Source of the DNA: Klebsiella pneumoniae
GTDB lineage: Bacteria; Myxococcota_A; UBA796; SXON01
Length of the DNA stretch: 38,279 bases
NCBI GenBank assembly: GCA_945867435.1
Contig: CAMBIK010000011.1
Span: 1-38,279 of the forward strand
Reading direction: 5' to 3'
A program made the position numbers and the translations under genes. Positions 23,578-31,637 of this stretch are shown here, piece by piece (the first letter of the stretch is position 1; every line of letters starts with the position of its first letter). The notes beneath the pieces were generated by a model. That model had not been told where the DNA came from and made no database searches. It saw only the letters and a list, made by a program, of their open reading frames with translations.

Positions 23578-25047
23578 GTGACCGAGCGGATCCAGCTCTA
23601 CAACGCGGGCCGGGTCGTCATCTCTTTGGGGCTGCTTGGGCTCACGGTCACGGCGGGTGCGCGGGGCGAATGGACAGACGCCATCGCTCGCATGCCGATC
23701 TATCCGCTCATCGCCACGCAACTTTTGCTCCTGATTGCGTGCATCGTCTGGAGCAAGTTCCGGAAGTTAAGCACGATCGCGCTGTACACTCTGTTTGCTT
23801 GGGATGTCGGCGTCGCTTCGCTCCTTTCGGCGTGGACGGGCGGGACCAGTTCGCTGCTGATTTTCCTGTATTTCCCCGTCATCGCCGCGGGCGCCTACCT
23901 GCTCGGGCGCCGGGGCGCGCTGGTGGTGGCCCTGTTCTGTTTCATCGGCCAGGTCGGGGTAGGGATGTACGCGCAGGGTGACAGCCGCGATGCGCTGTTG
24001 CTTTACCTGGAGATCGGTTTTCGTGTGATGTCGTTCCTCCTGGTGGGAATCCTGAGCGGACAGCTCGCCGAGTCGCTTGAGCGCACCGGAAAGGAACTGC
24101 AGTTTCAACGGGTGACCTCCGAAACTGTGCTCGCCCGCGTGCAAGCGGGAGTGCTCATCATCGATCGTGACGACCGCATCGCCGAGGTGAATGCCAACGG
24201 GCGCATCCTCCTGGGCGAAATTGTCGGCAAGCGAATCACCGAAGTGTTCTCGGGTGCGGTCCATCATCGCGCCTGGGAAGAATCGACTCCTGAATCCCGG
24301 CGCCTCGTGTGCAGCCAGGCCACCCTGCCCGCGGAAGAGCGGGTGATCGTCGTGGAGGATGTCACCGAGCTCTGGGAGATGCGCCAGCGCGCGGAAAGGG
24401 ACGACAGGCTCGTTGGCGTGGGTCGTCTCGCTGCCGCCCTGGCGCATGAGATCCGCAACCCGCTGGCCTCGATCACCTCGGTTTTGCAGATCCTTCGAGA
24501 GGACGGCAAGAATCGACAGGTCGATCTGGCGCTTGGCGAAGCCGAGCGCCTTAGCCGACTGGTGACCGAGTTCCTGGAAGCGGCTCGGGCCCCGTCCATC
24601 CAGCGAACTCCGACCGACCTGGCGGCGCTCACGTCTGAGGCGGTCGATGCGTTCGGGAACGATCCGCGCTTCGGGGGCACCCGCGTTGTGGTGGAGGCGC
24701 AGGTCTTCACCGCGGATGTGGACCGCGACCGCCTGCGCCAGGTGCTGTGGAACCTGCTTCGGAACGCGGCCGAAGCCATGCCCGAGGGGGGCACCATCTG
24801 TGTTCGCGTCACGAGAGACCTGGGGCAGGCGGTCATCGAGGTGGAAGACCACGGCAGGGGGATCCTCGCCTCGGAGCTACCGCGCATCTTCGACCCTTTC
24901 TTCACCCGCCGCGCGGGCGGGACCGGGCTCGGACTGGCCCTGGTCGATCAGATTGTGCGTCTGCACGGGGGCGTCGTCGCGGCGCGGTCGGTGCCGGGCA
25001 GCGGCACCACGATTACCCTTCACCTTCCCGTCGGAGCCTCGGAATGA
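23578..25047 (+). CDS. pilS: Sensor histidine kinase PilS
   Basis: 489 residues from GTG 23578. About six membrane segments occupy residues 10-165, the PilS input module that senses pilin in the membrane in known systems. A PAS-like stretch lies at about 182-262 (Gly-Val-Leu-Ile-Ile-Asp-Arg-Asp-Asp-Arg-Ile). The HisKA domain has the phospho-acceptor His290 in Leu-Ala-His-Glu-Ile-Arg-Asn-Pro. The ATPase domain has the N box (Asn392...Asn396), G1 Asp424-His-Gly-Arg-Gly, and F/G2 Phe-Phe-Thr...Gly-Thr-Gly-Leu-Gly-Leu at 441-452. The stop overlaps the pilR start (ATGA). The partner is the PilR encoded next. Confidence 0.94.
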   Translation: MTERIQLYNAGRVVISLGLLGLTVTAGARGEWTDAIARMPIYPLIATQLLLLIACIVWSKFRKLSTIALYTLFAWDVGVASLLSAWTGGTSSLLIFLYFPVIAAGAYLLGRRGALVVALFCFIGQVGVGMYAQGDSRDALLLYLEIGFRVMSFLLVGILSGQLAESLERTGKELQFQRVTSETVLARVQAGVLIIDRDDRIAEVNANGRILLGEIVGKRITEVFSGAVHHRAWEESTPESRRLVCSQATLPAEERVIVVEDVTELWEMRQRAERDDRLVGVGRLAAALAHEIRNPLASITSVLQILREDGKNRQVDLALGEAERLSRLVTEFLEAARAPSIQRTPTDLAALTSEAVDAFGNDPRFGGTRVVVEAQVFTADVDRDRLRQVLWNLLRNAAEAMPEGGTICVRVTRDLGQAVIEVEDHGRGILASELPRIFDPFFTRRAGGTGLGLALVDQIVRLHGGVVAARSVPGSGTTITLHLPVGASE

Positions 25048-26447
25048 GCGGCGAACGCATCCTGATCATCGATGACGAGCCCGCGCTTCGTGAGGTGCTC
25101 GGCATGGTGCTCAGTCGCGCGGGGTACGAGGTGCGCGACGCGCCATCCGGGGAGGCCGGGCTCCGCGTGTTCAACCAGTGGATGCCCGACCTGGTCATCA
25201 CCGACCTCACCATGCCGGGCGTCGATGGGCTCGACGTGCTGCGCGAAGTGAAGGTCCGGGCTGCAGAGAGGGGAAAGGACGTGCCGGTCATCCTGGTGAC
25301 CGCCCATGGCAGCGCGGCCAGCGCCGTGGAGGCGATGAAGGAGGGCGCGTTCGACTATGTGGCCAAGCCGTTCCAGAACGACGAGCTGCGCCTTACAGTG
25401 CAAAAGGCGCTTGCGATGCGCCGACTCGCGGAGGAAAACGAGCGACTGCACGCCGCCCTCGGGACCCGGTACCAGCTCGGGCAGTTCGTCGGGGCTTCGC
25501 CTCGAATGCAGGAGGTTTACGCCCTGGTGCGCCGAGTGATGGGCACGCCCATTAACTGCCTCGTGTGCGGAGAATCCGGGACAGGGAAGGAGCTGCTTGC
25601 GAAGGCGATGCACTTTGGAAGTGAGCGCTCGCGTGGACCCTTTGTGCCGGTAAACTGCGGCGCTCTTCCCGAACAGCTGGTGGAGAGCGAGCTGTTCGGC
25701 CACAAGAAGGGCACGTTCACCGGCGCGATACGCGACAAGACCGGGTTCTTCGAAGCTGCGGACGGGGGGACGATTTTCCTGGACGAGATCGGCGAGATGC
25801 CCCTCTCGGCGCAGGTGAAGGTGCTTCGTGCCCTTGCCGAGCGCAGGGTCACCCCGGTCGGGTCGACCGAGGAAGTGCCGGTGGACGTCAGGGTAATCGC
25901 GGCGACCAACAAGGATCTCGAGGCGGAGGTGAAGGCGGGTCGGTTCCGCGAGGACCTGTACTATCGGCTCAATGTCGTGCAGATCGATCTGCCGCCGCTG
26001 CGTGACCGCGCTGCGGATATTCCGACCTTGACTCAACATTTTATCGAGAACTTCTCGGCCGAATACGGCAAGTTGCTGCGGGGTGCCACGCCCGAGGCGG
26101 TGCGGCTGCTGCGAGCCTACTCCTTCCCCGGCAACGTGCGCGAACTTAGAAACATCGTGGAGCGAGCGGTAGCGTTGGAGAGCGGCCCGCTTCTCACCGC
26201 CGGTTCGCTGCCCGAACGCGTGCAGGGTGGCCTGGCCGCCGCCACTGAGGATCAGGTGGAAGAGGAATTCCCCTCCGCCGGAATCGATCTCGAAGCACGG
26301 CTTTCTTCAGTGGAAAGGCGCTACATCGAGAAGGCTCTGGTGGCCGCAAACCAGAACCGAACGCAGGCCGCCCGCCTCCTCGGGGTCACCTTTCGGTCCC
26401 TTCGCTACCGCCTTGTGAAGATGGGCTTCGCCGAAGACGAGGAGTGA
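25044..26447 (+). CDS. pilR: Sigma-54-dependent response regulator PilR
   Basis: 467 residues from ATG 25044, overlapping the pilS stop. Receiver domain: Asp10/Asp11, phospho-acceptor Asp54, Thr86, Lys108. AAA+ domain: Walker A Gly-Glu-Ser-Gly-Thr-Gly-Lys-Glu at 176-183, Walker B Ile-Phe-Leu-Asp-Glu at 244-248, and the sigma-54 contact loop reads Gly-Thr-Phe-Thr-Gly-Ala at 223-228 rather than GAFTGA. A Fis-type helix-turn-helix ends the protein (Arg-Thr-Gln-Ala-Ala-Arg-Leu-Leu-Gly-Val...Phe-Arg-Ser-Leu-Arg-Tyr-Arg-Leu), the form typical of PilR. It probably activates the sigma-54 promoter 84 bases downstream, in front of pilA. Confidence 0.94.
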   Translation: MSGERILIIDDEPALREVLGMVLSRAGYEVRDAPSGEAGLRVFNQWMPDLVITDLTMPGVDGLDVLREVKVRAAERGKDVPVILVTAHGSAASAVEAMKEGAFDYVAKPFQNDELRLTVQKALAMRRLAEENERLHAALGTRYQLGQFVGASPRMQEVYALVRRVMGTPINCLVCGESGTGKELLAKAMHFGSERSRGPFVPVNCGALPEQLVESELFGHKKGTFTGAIRDKTGFFEAADGGTIFLDEIGEMPLSAQVKVLRALAERRVTPVGSTEEVPVDVRVIAATNKDLEAEVKAGRFREDLYYRLNVVQIDLPPLRDRAADIPTLTQHFIENFSAEYGKLLRGATPEAVRLLRAYSFPGNVRELRNIVERAVALESGPLLTAGSLPERVQGGLAAATEDQVEEEFPSAGIDLEARLSSVERRYIEKALVAANQNRTQAARLLGVTFRSLRYRLVKMGFAEDEE

Positions 26448-26459
26448 CCCATTGCGGCA

Positions 26460-26491
26460 GGTGACGCAAAACGTCACCCGATGAGGTGACG
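26460..26491 (+). promoter_or_regulatory. Candidate PilR enhancer: three GGTGACG half-sites
   Basis: GGTGACG at 26460-26466 and its exact inverse CGTCACC at 26472-26478 form a palindrome with spacer CAAAA. A third copy, GGTGACGAAAA, starts at 26485, 25 bases from the first. The cluster ends about 40 bases before the -24 element, somewhat closer than many sigma-54 enhancers but within reach of DNA looping or direct contact. Assignment to PilR is inference from position. Confidence 0.65.
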
Positions 26492-26530
26492 AAAATGGGC
26501 ACAGCCGCAAATTGATCGAGGGAGGAGCGT

Positions 26531-26546
26531 TGGCACGAGCCTTGCA
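26531..26546 (+). promoter_or_regulatory. Sigma-54 (-24/-12) promoter of pilA
   Basis: TGGCAC (26531-26536), five bases, TTGC (26542-26545) followed by A matches the sigma-54 consensus TGGCAC-N5-TTGC exactly. The predicted transcript start is near 26557, giving a leader of about 48 bases with GGAG 7 bases before the pilA ATG. Known myxobacterial pilA genes are sigma-54 and PilR dependent, which fits the adjacent pilR. Confidence 0.9.
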
Positions 26547-26605
26547 TAACTGTTCCGCATCTGGCACCGGCCAGTCAATTCCAAACCCAGTACTCGGAGC
26601 ATTCC

Positions 26606-27058
26606 ATGCGTCAGAACACCAAGGGCTTTTCGCTCGTCGAACTCATGATCGTCGTCGCTATTATCGGCATCCTCGCCGCGATCGCGATCCCCAACTTCGT
26701 CGCCATGCAGGCGAAGTCCAAGCGCGGCGAACTTCCTGGCAACGTCAATGCGATCAAGCAGGTTGAAGTCACCTACAACACCGCGTTCGACACCTACCTC
26801 GACGCTTCCCCTTTCCCGACCACCACCCCCGCCAAGACTGCGGTTGCGTGGGACTCGGCCTCGGCCGGCACGTTCACCACGATGGGCTTCAACCCCAACG
26901 GCAATGTGCGCGGTCAGTACCAGGTCAGCGCCACCACCTCGTCCGACTTCCTCGTCGGCGCCGCTTGCGACGTCGATGGCGACGGCATCCAGGCCAACTA
27001 CACGGCGAGCGTGAACGCCCAGGCGGCTCTCGAAGCCGGCGACGAAGCGGTCTACTAG
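26606..27058 (+). CDS. pilA: Type IV major pilin PilA
   Basis: 150 residues. The class III prepilin leader is Met-Arg-Gln-Asn-Thr-Lys-Gly, cleaved by PilD before Phe; mature positions 1-5 are Phe-Ser-Leu-Val-Glu with the required Glu5. The hydrophobic helix continues as Leu-Met-Ile-Val-Val-Ala-Ile-Ile-Gly-Ile-Leu-Ala-Ala-Ile-Ala-Ile-Pro. The globular domain (about 110 residues) is short and includes a single Cys in Ala-Ala-Cys-Asp-Val-Asp-Gly-Asp-Gly-Ile, a calcium-loop-like acidic cluster. With one Cys it lacks the usual C-terminal disulfide loop. It has a strong sigma-54 promoter and its own terminator, consistent with high expression as the fibre subunit. Confidence 0.95.
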   Translation: MRQNTKGFSLVELMIVVAIIGILAAIAIPNFVAMQAKSKRGELPGNVNAIKQVEVTYNTAFDTYLDASPFPTTTPAKTAVAWDSASAGTFTTMGFNPNGNVRGQYQVSATTSSDFLVGAACDVDGDGIQANYTASVNAQAALEAGDEAVY

Positions 27059-27068
27059 TTCGCAAGCG

Positions 27069-27133
27069 CCGACGCTCTTCGGAGTGGTCGCGTCGGGGGG
27101 GGGGGGCCAAGGGGCCCCCCCCCGTTCTTTTTT
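27069..27133 (+). terminator. Intrinsic terminator of pilA with nested outer hairpin
   Basis: The core is an 11-bp pure G-C stem: 27098-27108 pairs with 27113-27123 around AAGG, followed by GTTCTTTTTT. It is preceded by a larger inverted repeat, CCGACGC at 27069-27075 with GCGTCGG at 27090-27096. A run of twelve G (27095-27106) lies in the left arm. Confidence 0.88.
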
Positions 27134-27167
27134 GGGGCGAGCAGGATAAGCAAGGGAGGGGTCCAAC

Positions 27168-28046
27168 GTGCTGACACGCCTCGCATTCGCCAGCGTCGCC
27201 GTTCTTGCTGGCGCGCTCGCCGCCATCGCGCAGCCGCACAGCGATGCGACTCGCCGGTTGCGCACCCTGCACCAGGAGCTGATCTTCATGCCCTCCGCCG
27301 AGGGGGTTCGCATGGCGAGCAGCGGCCAGCACGAAGTGGTCGCCGACCTGATGTGGGTTCGCACAGTGCTTCTGTTCGGCGAACGGTACGGCAGCGACGA
27401 TTCTGAGCTGTGGAAGGATTGGCTGGGCCGCATGATTCGCACCGTGAACGCACTCGATCCTCGGTGGCGCACGCCGTACTTCTACGGTGGGGGGATGCTC
27501 GTGGTGGTCGGTGATGTGGACGCATCCTCTGACGTCTACGCTCAGTGCAGCCGGGCCCACCCGTTGGACCACTGGTGTCCCTTTGCGCGGGGGATGAACG
27601 ACTTCATCCATCGGAACGACCCGCTCGCGGCTTCCGTGTGGATCAGGGAAGCGGCGAGCCGACCGGATGCGCCGAACTGGTACGCTTCGGCGGCGGGGGC
27701 GCTCAGCAACCAGGCGGGGCAGCGTCTCGCCGGCCTTCGCTACCTCGATGAGCAGCTTGCCGTGACGACTGAACCTGGGGTCCGCGAGAACCTGGAATTC
27801 CAGCGCGGCCGCCTCGCTCAGGACGAACTGGTGGCGTCGTGGGAGCCCGCCTGCAAGGAGTGGCGGGCCGAAAATGGACCGCTGAACCGTCCCGAGGATC
27901 TTGCGAAGCTCGGCTTCGTACTGCCGGAAAACCCGCGCGGCGATGCGTGGGTCGTCGGCCGAGATGGTGTGGTGCGCAGCGAACAATCGGAACGCGACCG
28001 TGTCCGCCGGAGCCACTCGCAGGAATGGAAGCTCATTCACCGCTGA
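27168..28046 (+). CDS. Exported TPR-like helical protein of a deltaproteobacterial family
   Basis: 292 residues from GTG 27168, with a good AGGGAGGGG ribosome site. Residues 1-21 are a signal peptide or anchor. The rest is helical with Ala-Asp-Leu-Met-Trp-Val-Arg...Phe-Gly-Glu, Leu-Trp-Lys-Asp-Trp-Leu, Leu-Asp-Pro-Arg-Trp-Arg-Thr-Pro-Tyr-Phe-Tyr-Gly-Gly and repeated Ala-rich helices, the pattern of TPR-like proteins often found near pilus or ABC-transport genes in Deltaproteobacteria. The molecular role is not established. It follows the pilA terminator by 34 bases, so it probably has its own promoter, and overlaps folK by 22 bases. Confidence 0.72.
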   Translation: MLTRLAFASVAVLAGALAAIAQPHSDATRRLRTLHQELIFMPSAEGVRMASSGQHEVVADLMWVRTVLLFGERYGSDDSELWKDWLGRMIRTVNALDPRWRTPYFYGGGMLVVVGDVDASSDVYAQCSRAHPLDHWCPFARGMNDFIHRNDPLAASVWIREAASRPDAPNWYASAAGALSNQAGQRLAGLRYLDEQLAVTTEPGVRENLEFQRGRLAQDELVASWEPACKEWRAENGPLNRPEDLAKLGFVLPENPRGDAWVVGRDGVVRSEQSERDRVRRSHSQEWKLIHR

Positions 28047-28558
28047 ACGGCGTCGTTGGACTCGGCGCTTCCCTGGGGGACCGCGCTGCCAGCCTGCGGC
28101 TTGCGGTGTGGTGTTTGGCCGTGTGGCCGGGCCTGCGCGTGGTGCGGTGCAGCCGGATTTTTGCCACTCCGCCTGCGGGTGGCATCGCGGGGGCCCCCTT
28201 TCTCAACGCCGCCGTGCGCTTGGAAAGCGCGCTTGACCCCGAGTCCTGGGCGCAGGCGCTGCGCACGATCGAGACCCGGCTGGGCCGCCGGCCCACGCGT
28301 AGGTGGGCGGACAGGGTGATCGATCTGGACTTGCTGTGGATCGAGGGAAAATCCGTGCATTCGAACGAACTGTCCGTGCCGCACCTCCGCCTCCCCGAGC
28401 GAGACTTCGCGGTCATCCCTCTCGTGGAAGTCGCGCCGGAGGCTCGTGATCCTTTGACCGGCGTTCGCTATGCGGACCTCGCTGTTGCTCGCGGCCGCCT
28501 GCTCGCCGTGGGAACCTTGCCCGCGCCGCGGCTTGCCCGGCCGCCGCTGGCGTCGTAG
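28025..28558 (+). CDS. folK: 6-hydroxymethyl-7,8-dihydropterin pyrophosphokinase
   Basis: 177 residues from ATG 28025, inside the end of the preceding gene. HPPK transfers pyrophosphate from ATP to the pterin in folate synthesis, in the cytoplasm. Motifs in order: Gly-Leu-Gly-Ala-Ser-Leu-Gly-Asp-Arg (usual GLGSNLGDR), Phe-Ala-Thr-Pro-Pro-Ala-Gly-Gly...Phe-Leu-Asn-Ala-Ala-Val, [13 protein letters not shown] (the two catalytic Asp), and [11 protein letters not shown]. Length fits (about 160-175). The Asn to Ser change in the first motif is mild. Confidence 0.9.
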   Translation: MEAHSPLNGVVGLGASLGDRAASLRLAVWCLAVWPGLRVVRCSRIFATPPAGGIAGAPFLNAAVRLESALDPESWAQALRTIETRLGRRPTRRWADRVIDLDLLWIEGKSVHSNELSVPHLRLPERDFAVIPLVEVAPEARDPLTGVRYADLAVARGRLLAVGTLPAPRLARPPLAS

Positions 28559-28584
28559 AACGTGCCGCTATCAGAGGTGCCCTC

Positions 28585-29274
28585 ATGAAACTTTTCCTCG
28601 ACACGGCCAACATCGACGAGATCCGCGAAGGCGCCACCTGGGGCATCTTCGATGGCGTGACCACCAACCCTTCGCTCATCGCCAAGGAAGGTCGTGATTT
28701 TATCGCGACGATCCACGAGATCGCGACGATCATCGATGGTCCCGTTTCCGCCGAGACCGTGGCGGTCGATGCGCCGACGATGATCAAGGAAGGACTCCTG
28801 CTGGCCCGCGTACACAAGAACGTGGTCGTGAAGGTGCCGCTCACCATCGAGGGCATCAAGTGCTGCAAGGCGCTGTCCTCGGAGGGCATCCGGGTGAACG
28901 TCACCCTGTGCTTCCAGCCTGCGCAGGCGTTGTACGCCGCGAAGGCCGGCGCCACCTACATCAGCCCCTTCGTGGGCCGCCTCGACGACGTGGGCGAGGA
29001 AGGCATCGATCTGATCGCGAAGATCGTGCAGATGTATGCAAACTTCCCAGCGTTGGAGACCCAGGTGCTCTCGGCCAGCATCCGGCACCCGGTACACCTT
29101 GTGCAATCCGCGATGGCCGGCGCCCATGTCGCTACGGCCCCGTTCAAGGTCTACAAGCAGTGCTTCGGCCACCCGCTTACCGACAAGGGAAATGCGGCGT
29201 TCCTCAAGGATTGGGAGTCGGTTCCCGATCGCGACATCATCGGGCAGGTCGAGCGCTTTCTGGCCAAGCGATAG
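28585..29274 (+). CDS. Transaldolase-like / fructose-6-phosphate aldolase family protein
   Basis: 229 residues, the short transaldolase class (TalC/FSA). Met-Lys-Leu-Phe-Leu-Asp-Thr-Ala-Asn opens the barrel, Gly-Val-Thr-Thr-Asn-Pro-Ser-Leu at 24-31 is the family signature, and Lys83 in Val-Val-Val-Lys-Val-Pro is the Schiff-base lysine. Members move a dihydroxyacetone unit between sugar phosphates or cleave fructose 6-phosphate; sequence alone does not decide between them. It starts 26 bases after folK, so co-transcription is likely. Confidence 0.9.
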   Translation: MKLFLDTANIDEIREGATWGIFDGVTTNPSLIAKEGRDFIATIHEIATIIDGPVSAETVAVDAPTMIKEGLLLARVHKNVVVKVPLTIEGIKCCKALSSEGIRVNVTLCFQPAQALYAAKAGATYISPFVGRLDDVGEEGIDLIAKIVQMYANFPALETQVLSASIRHPVHLVQSAMAGAHVATAPFKVYKQCFGHPLTDKGNAAFLKDWESVPDRDIIGQVERFLAKR

Positions 29275-29320
29275 GCCGGAAGCCGCAGGCTGTAGGTGAG
29301 ATCGGATGCGGCCTCCGGCC
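29274..29320. terminator. Long inverted repeat between convergent genes, likely bidirectional terminator
   Basis: Bases 29274-29287 pair with 29307-29320 (13 of 14, the odd pair G-U capable) around a 19-base loop. It begins at the last base of the transaldolase stop and lies before the end of the convergent SDR gene. No clear T-run is seen. Confidence 0.6.
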
Positions 29321-29334
29321 TCAAGCCTACGGTC

Positions 29335-30234
29335 TCAAGTCTCATCCTCCCACCACTCGGTAGGAAGCACAATCGGTTCGGTCGGTTCGGCGTTCGGGAT
29401 GGGCCACGAATCGCCCCAGAGCGATTGGCCGCCGTCCACGGTCAGCACCTGGCCGGTGAGGAAGGCTGCCGCCGGAGAAGCGAGAAAGGCGATGGTGGCC
29501 GCGATCTCTTCGGCCGTGCCCAGCCGCTTCAGTGGCACCTGTTTGGCGAGGTCCTCGAGAGCGAAGGTGCCTTCGGGGTAGTTTCTGAAGCCTGAGCTGG
29601 CGATCATGCCGGGTGCTACACAGTTTACGCGCACTCCGCGGCTGGCCCATTCCACGGCGAGGGTTCGGCTCAATGCCTCGACACCCGCTCTCGCGGCCAC
29701 GCTGTGCGCCATCCCCGGAAACCCGCGGCTGGAGAGCATGGTCACGTTGATGATGCTTCCGCCGTGCTGAAGCATCCAGGCGTTCGCCACGGCCTGGGTG
29801 ACCGCCCACGGGCCGGTCAGGTTCGTGGCCACCACCGCATCCCACCCGCGTGGCGAAAGCGCCTCCGCCGGGGCGAGGAATTGGCCGCCCCCGTTGTTGA
29901 CCAGGATGTCGATGCGGCCGAACCGGGCGAGCGTGGCCGCCACGAGCGCGTCTACCGCCGCTCGGTCCCGGATGTCGCATACGACGCCCAAAACCTCCCG
30001 CCCCAGCTCTGCGGTCAGACCCTTCGCCGCCGGCTCAACGTTGCTCGCCTTGCGCGAAGCGACCACGACCTCTGCGCCCATCCGGCCCAGCTGCCGGGCA
30101 GTCGCGGCGCCGATTCCCGTACCGCCGCCGGTAACGATCGCCACCTTGCCGGCCAGCACCGCGGGGGCGAACACGGCGGCAGCGGCCTGGGCGAGGGCGC
30201 TGCGCCCCGCGAGAGGGCTCGCGGCGTCAGACAC
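29335..30234 (-). CDS. SDR-family reductase, enoyl-CoA/dienoyl-CoA reductase (PECR/DECR) branch
   Basis: 299 residues from GTG 30234, overlapping the hisS stop by 8 bases. The NAD(P)-binding motif Thr-Gly-Gly-Gly-Thr-Gly-Ile-Gly is at 35-42 and Asn-Asn-Gly-Gly at 113-116. The usual Tyr-x3-Lys region reads Ala-His-Ser-Val-Ala-Ala-Arg-Ala-Gly-Val (176-185), as in peroxisomal trans-2-enoyl-CoA reductase-like proteins. Asn-Cys-Val-Ala-Pro-Gly and Thr-Gly-Gln-Val-Leu-Thr-Val-Asp-Gly-Gly close the fold. It probably reduces an unsaturated acyl-CoA or related carbonyl compound; the exact substrate is unknown. Confidence 0.87.
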   Translation of the reverse strand: MSDAASPLAGRSALAQAAAAVFAPAVLAGKVAIVTGGGTGIGAATARQLGRMGAEVVVASRKASNVEPAAKGLTAELGREVLGVVCDIRDRAAVDALVAATLARFGRIDILVNNGGGQFLAPAEALSPRGWDAVVATNLTGPWAVTQAVANAWMLQHGGSIINVTMLSSRGFPGMAHSVAARAGVEALSRTLAVEWASRGVRVNCVAPGMIASSGFRNYPEGTFALEDLAKQVPLKRLGTAEEIAATIAFLASPAAAFLTGQVLTVDGGQSLWGDSWPIPNAEPTEPIVLPTEWWEDET

Positions 30235-31519
30235 GAAGAGCGTCGGCGAGCGCAGCGCGATCGACCCGGCGCTGTTCCCCGGTGCGGAGGTCTTTCAGCG
30301 CAACCTGCCCTGCCGCAAGCTCGTCCGGGCCGAGCACGACCGCGAATACGACGCCCCGACTGTCGGCGTACTTGAACTGCTTTCCCAGGGCCCCCGGCTC
30401 GCCGAGCCAGGTTTCGACATCGATTCCGGCCGCTCGGAGCTCGGCTGCGAGTCGGAGGGTCTCGCCATCGAGATCCGCCGCGAAGCGCGTCACCAAGGCA
30501 CGGGTCCGGGTGCCGGTCGAGGCCAGCATCCCACGTTCTTCCATGACGACCAGCAGTCGTTCCAAGCCGAGGGAGATGCCGACCGCGGGCACGCTTCGCC
30601 CGCTGAACATGCCGACGAGGCCGTCATAGCGCCCGCCGCCCGACACCGATCCGACCCCTCCATCAAGGATCACGGCCTCGAAAACCGGACCCGTGTAGTA
30701 GCCGAGCCCGCGTGCGAGGGTCGCATCGAAGACCACGCTCGCAGCGCCCAACGCGCGGGCGTGGGCGAGGACCTCGCGAAGCTCGGCCACATGCGCCGAG
30801 GCGGGGCTCCCCACTGCGGCGGCCACCGCTTCCAGATCGTGCGGGGAGGCGAGGATGGCCCGCAGCCGTTCGATGGCCTCCGGCCCCGGACCTGAGTCCA
30901 CCAACGGCGCGAACGCCGCTTCCCAGGAGACCTTGTCGAGCTTGTCGATCGCGTTCAGCACGGCCCCCTCAAACTCGGCCGCGCCGGCCGCCGCCACCAT
31001 CTCGCGCAGCAGCCCTCGGTGGTTCAACTTGATTTGGAACGCGGCGAATCCCAGTCGTGTGAGCACATCGTGAGCCACGGCGAGGCACTCCGCATCCGCC
31101 ACCCGGGAGTTCACGCCGACGATATCGGCATCACACTGGTAGAACTCGCGGAAGCGTCCTTTCTGGGGTCGGTCGGCTCGCCAGACTGGTTGAATCTGGT
31201 ATCGCTTGAACGGCATCGGCAACGCTGGATTTTGGGCGATCAGCCTTGCGAGTGGCACCGTCAGGTCGTAGCGCAGCGCCAAATCCGCCTTGCCCTCCCT
31301 GCCACCCTCTCCGCGCTCCAGGATGCGGAAGATGAGCTTCTCCCCTTCGTCGCCGTACTTCCCCATCAGCGTTTCGATTCGTTCAAACGCCGGGGTTTCT
31401 ACGGGCTCGAAGCCATACCTTGCAAACACCTCGCGCACGATAGCGATGACATGCAGACGGGCGTGCATGGCTGCGGGGAGCAGGTCGCGGGTGCCGCGGG
31501 CGTTCTGAACGGGGGGCAT
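30227..31519 (-). CDS. hisS: Histidyl-tRNA synthetase
   Basis: 430 residues from ATG 31519. Class II synthetase that charges tRNA-His in the cytoplasm. The start region Asn-Ala-Arg-Gly-Thr-Arg-Asp-Leu-Leu-Pro is standard for HisRS. Class II motif 2 lies around Trp-Arg-Ala-Asp-Arg-Pro-Gln-Lys-Gly-Arg-Phe-Arg-Glu-Phe-Tyr-Gln, the HisA motif is Leu-Ala-Arg-Gly-Leu-Gly-Tyr-Tyr-Thr-Gly, and motif 3 is Gly-Ile-Ser-Leu-Gly-Leu-Glu-Arg-Leu. The C-terminal anticodon-binding domain is present. Length is normal. A longer frame upstream is open but starts before a clear family start. Confidence 0.96.
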   Translation of the reverse strand: MPPVQNARGTRDLLPAAMHARLHVIAIVREVFARYGFEPVETPAFERIETLMGKYGDEGEKLIFRILERGEGGREGKADLALRYDLTVPLARLIAQNPALPMPFKRYQIQPVWRADRPQKGRFREFYQCDADIVGVNSRVADAECLAVAHDVLTRLGFAAFQIKLNHRGLLREMVAAAGAAEFEGAVLNAIDKLDKVSWEAAFAPLVDSGPGPEAIERLRAILASPHDLEAVAAAVGSPASAHVAELREVLAHARALGAASVVFDATLARGLGYYTGPVFEAVILDGGVGSVSGGGRYDGLVGMFSGRSVPAVGISLGLERLLVVMEERGMLASTGTRTRALVTRFAADLDGETLRLAAELRAAGIDVETWLGEPGALGKQFKYADSRGVVFAVVLGPDELAAGQVALKDLRTGEQRRVDRAALADALRV

Positions 31520-31637
31520 GGGGCTCGGGGGTCCGGCGCGTCTATCCCATGCATGGGGCCAGGGAGGGTTCGCCCTTGCCACGTCAACGGCTATATTCAG
31601 TCTGTAGATCTAAATCTATGAATGAGAGATTTTACTT

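Noticed and set aside
26562-26577. Second TGGCAC downstream of the pilA promoter as an alternative sigma-54 site
   Set aside because: No TTGC at the required spacing; the 26531 site is a full match.
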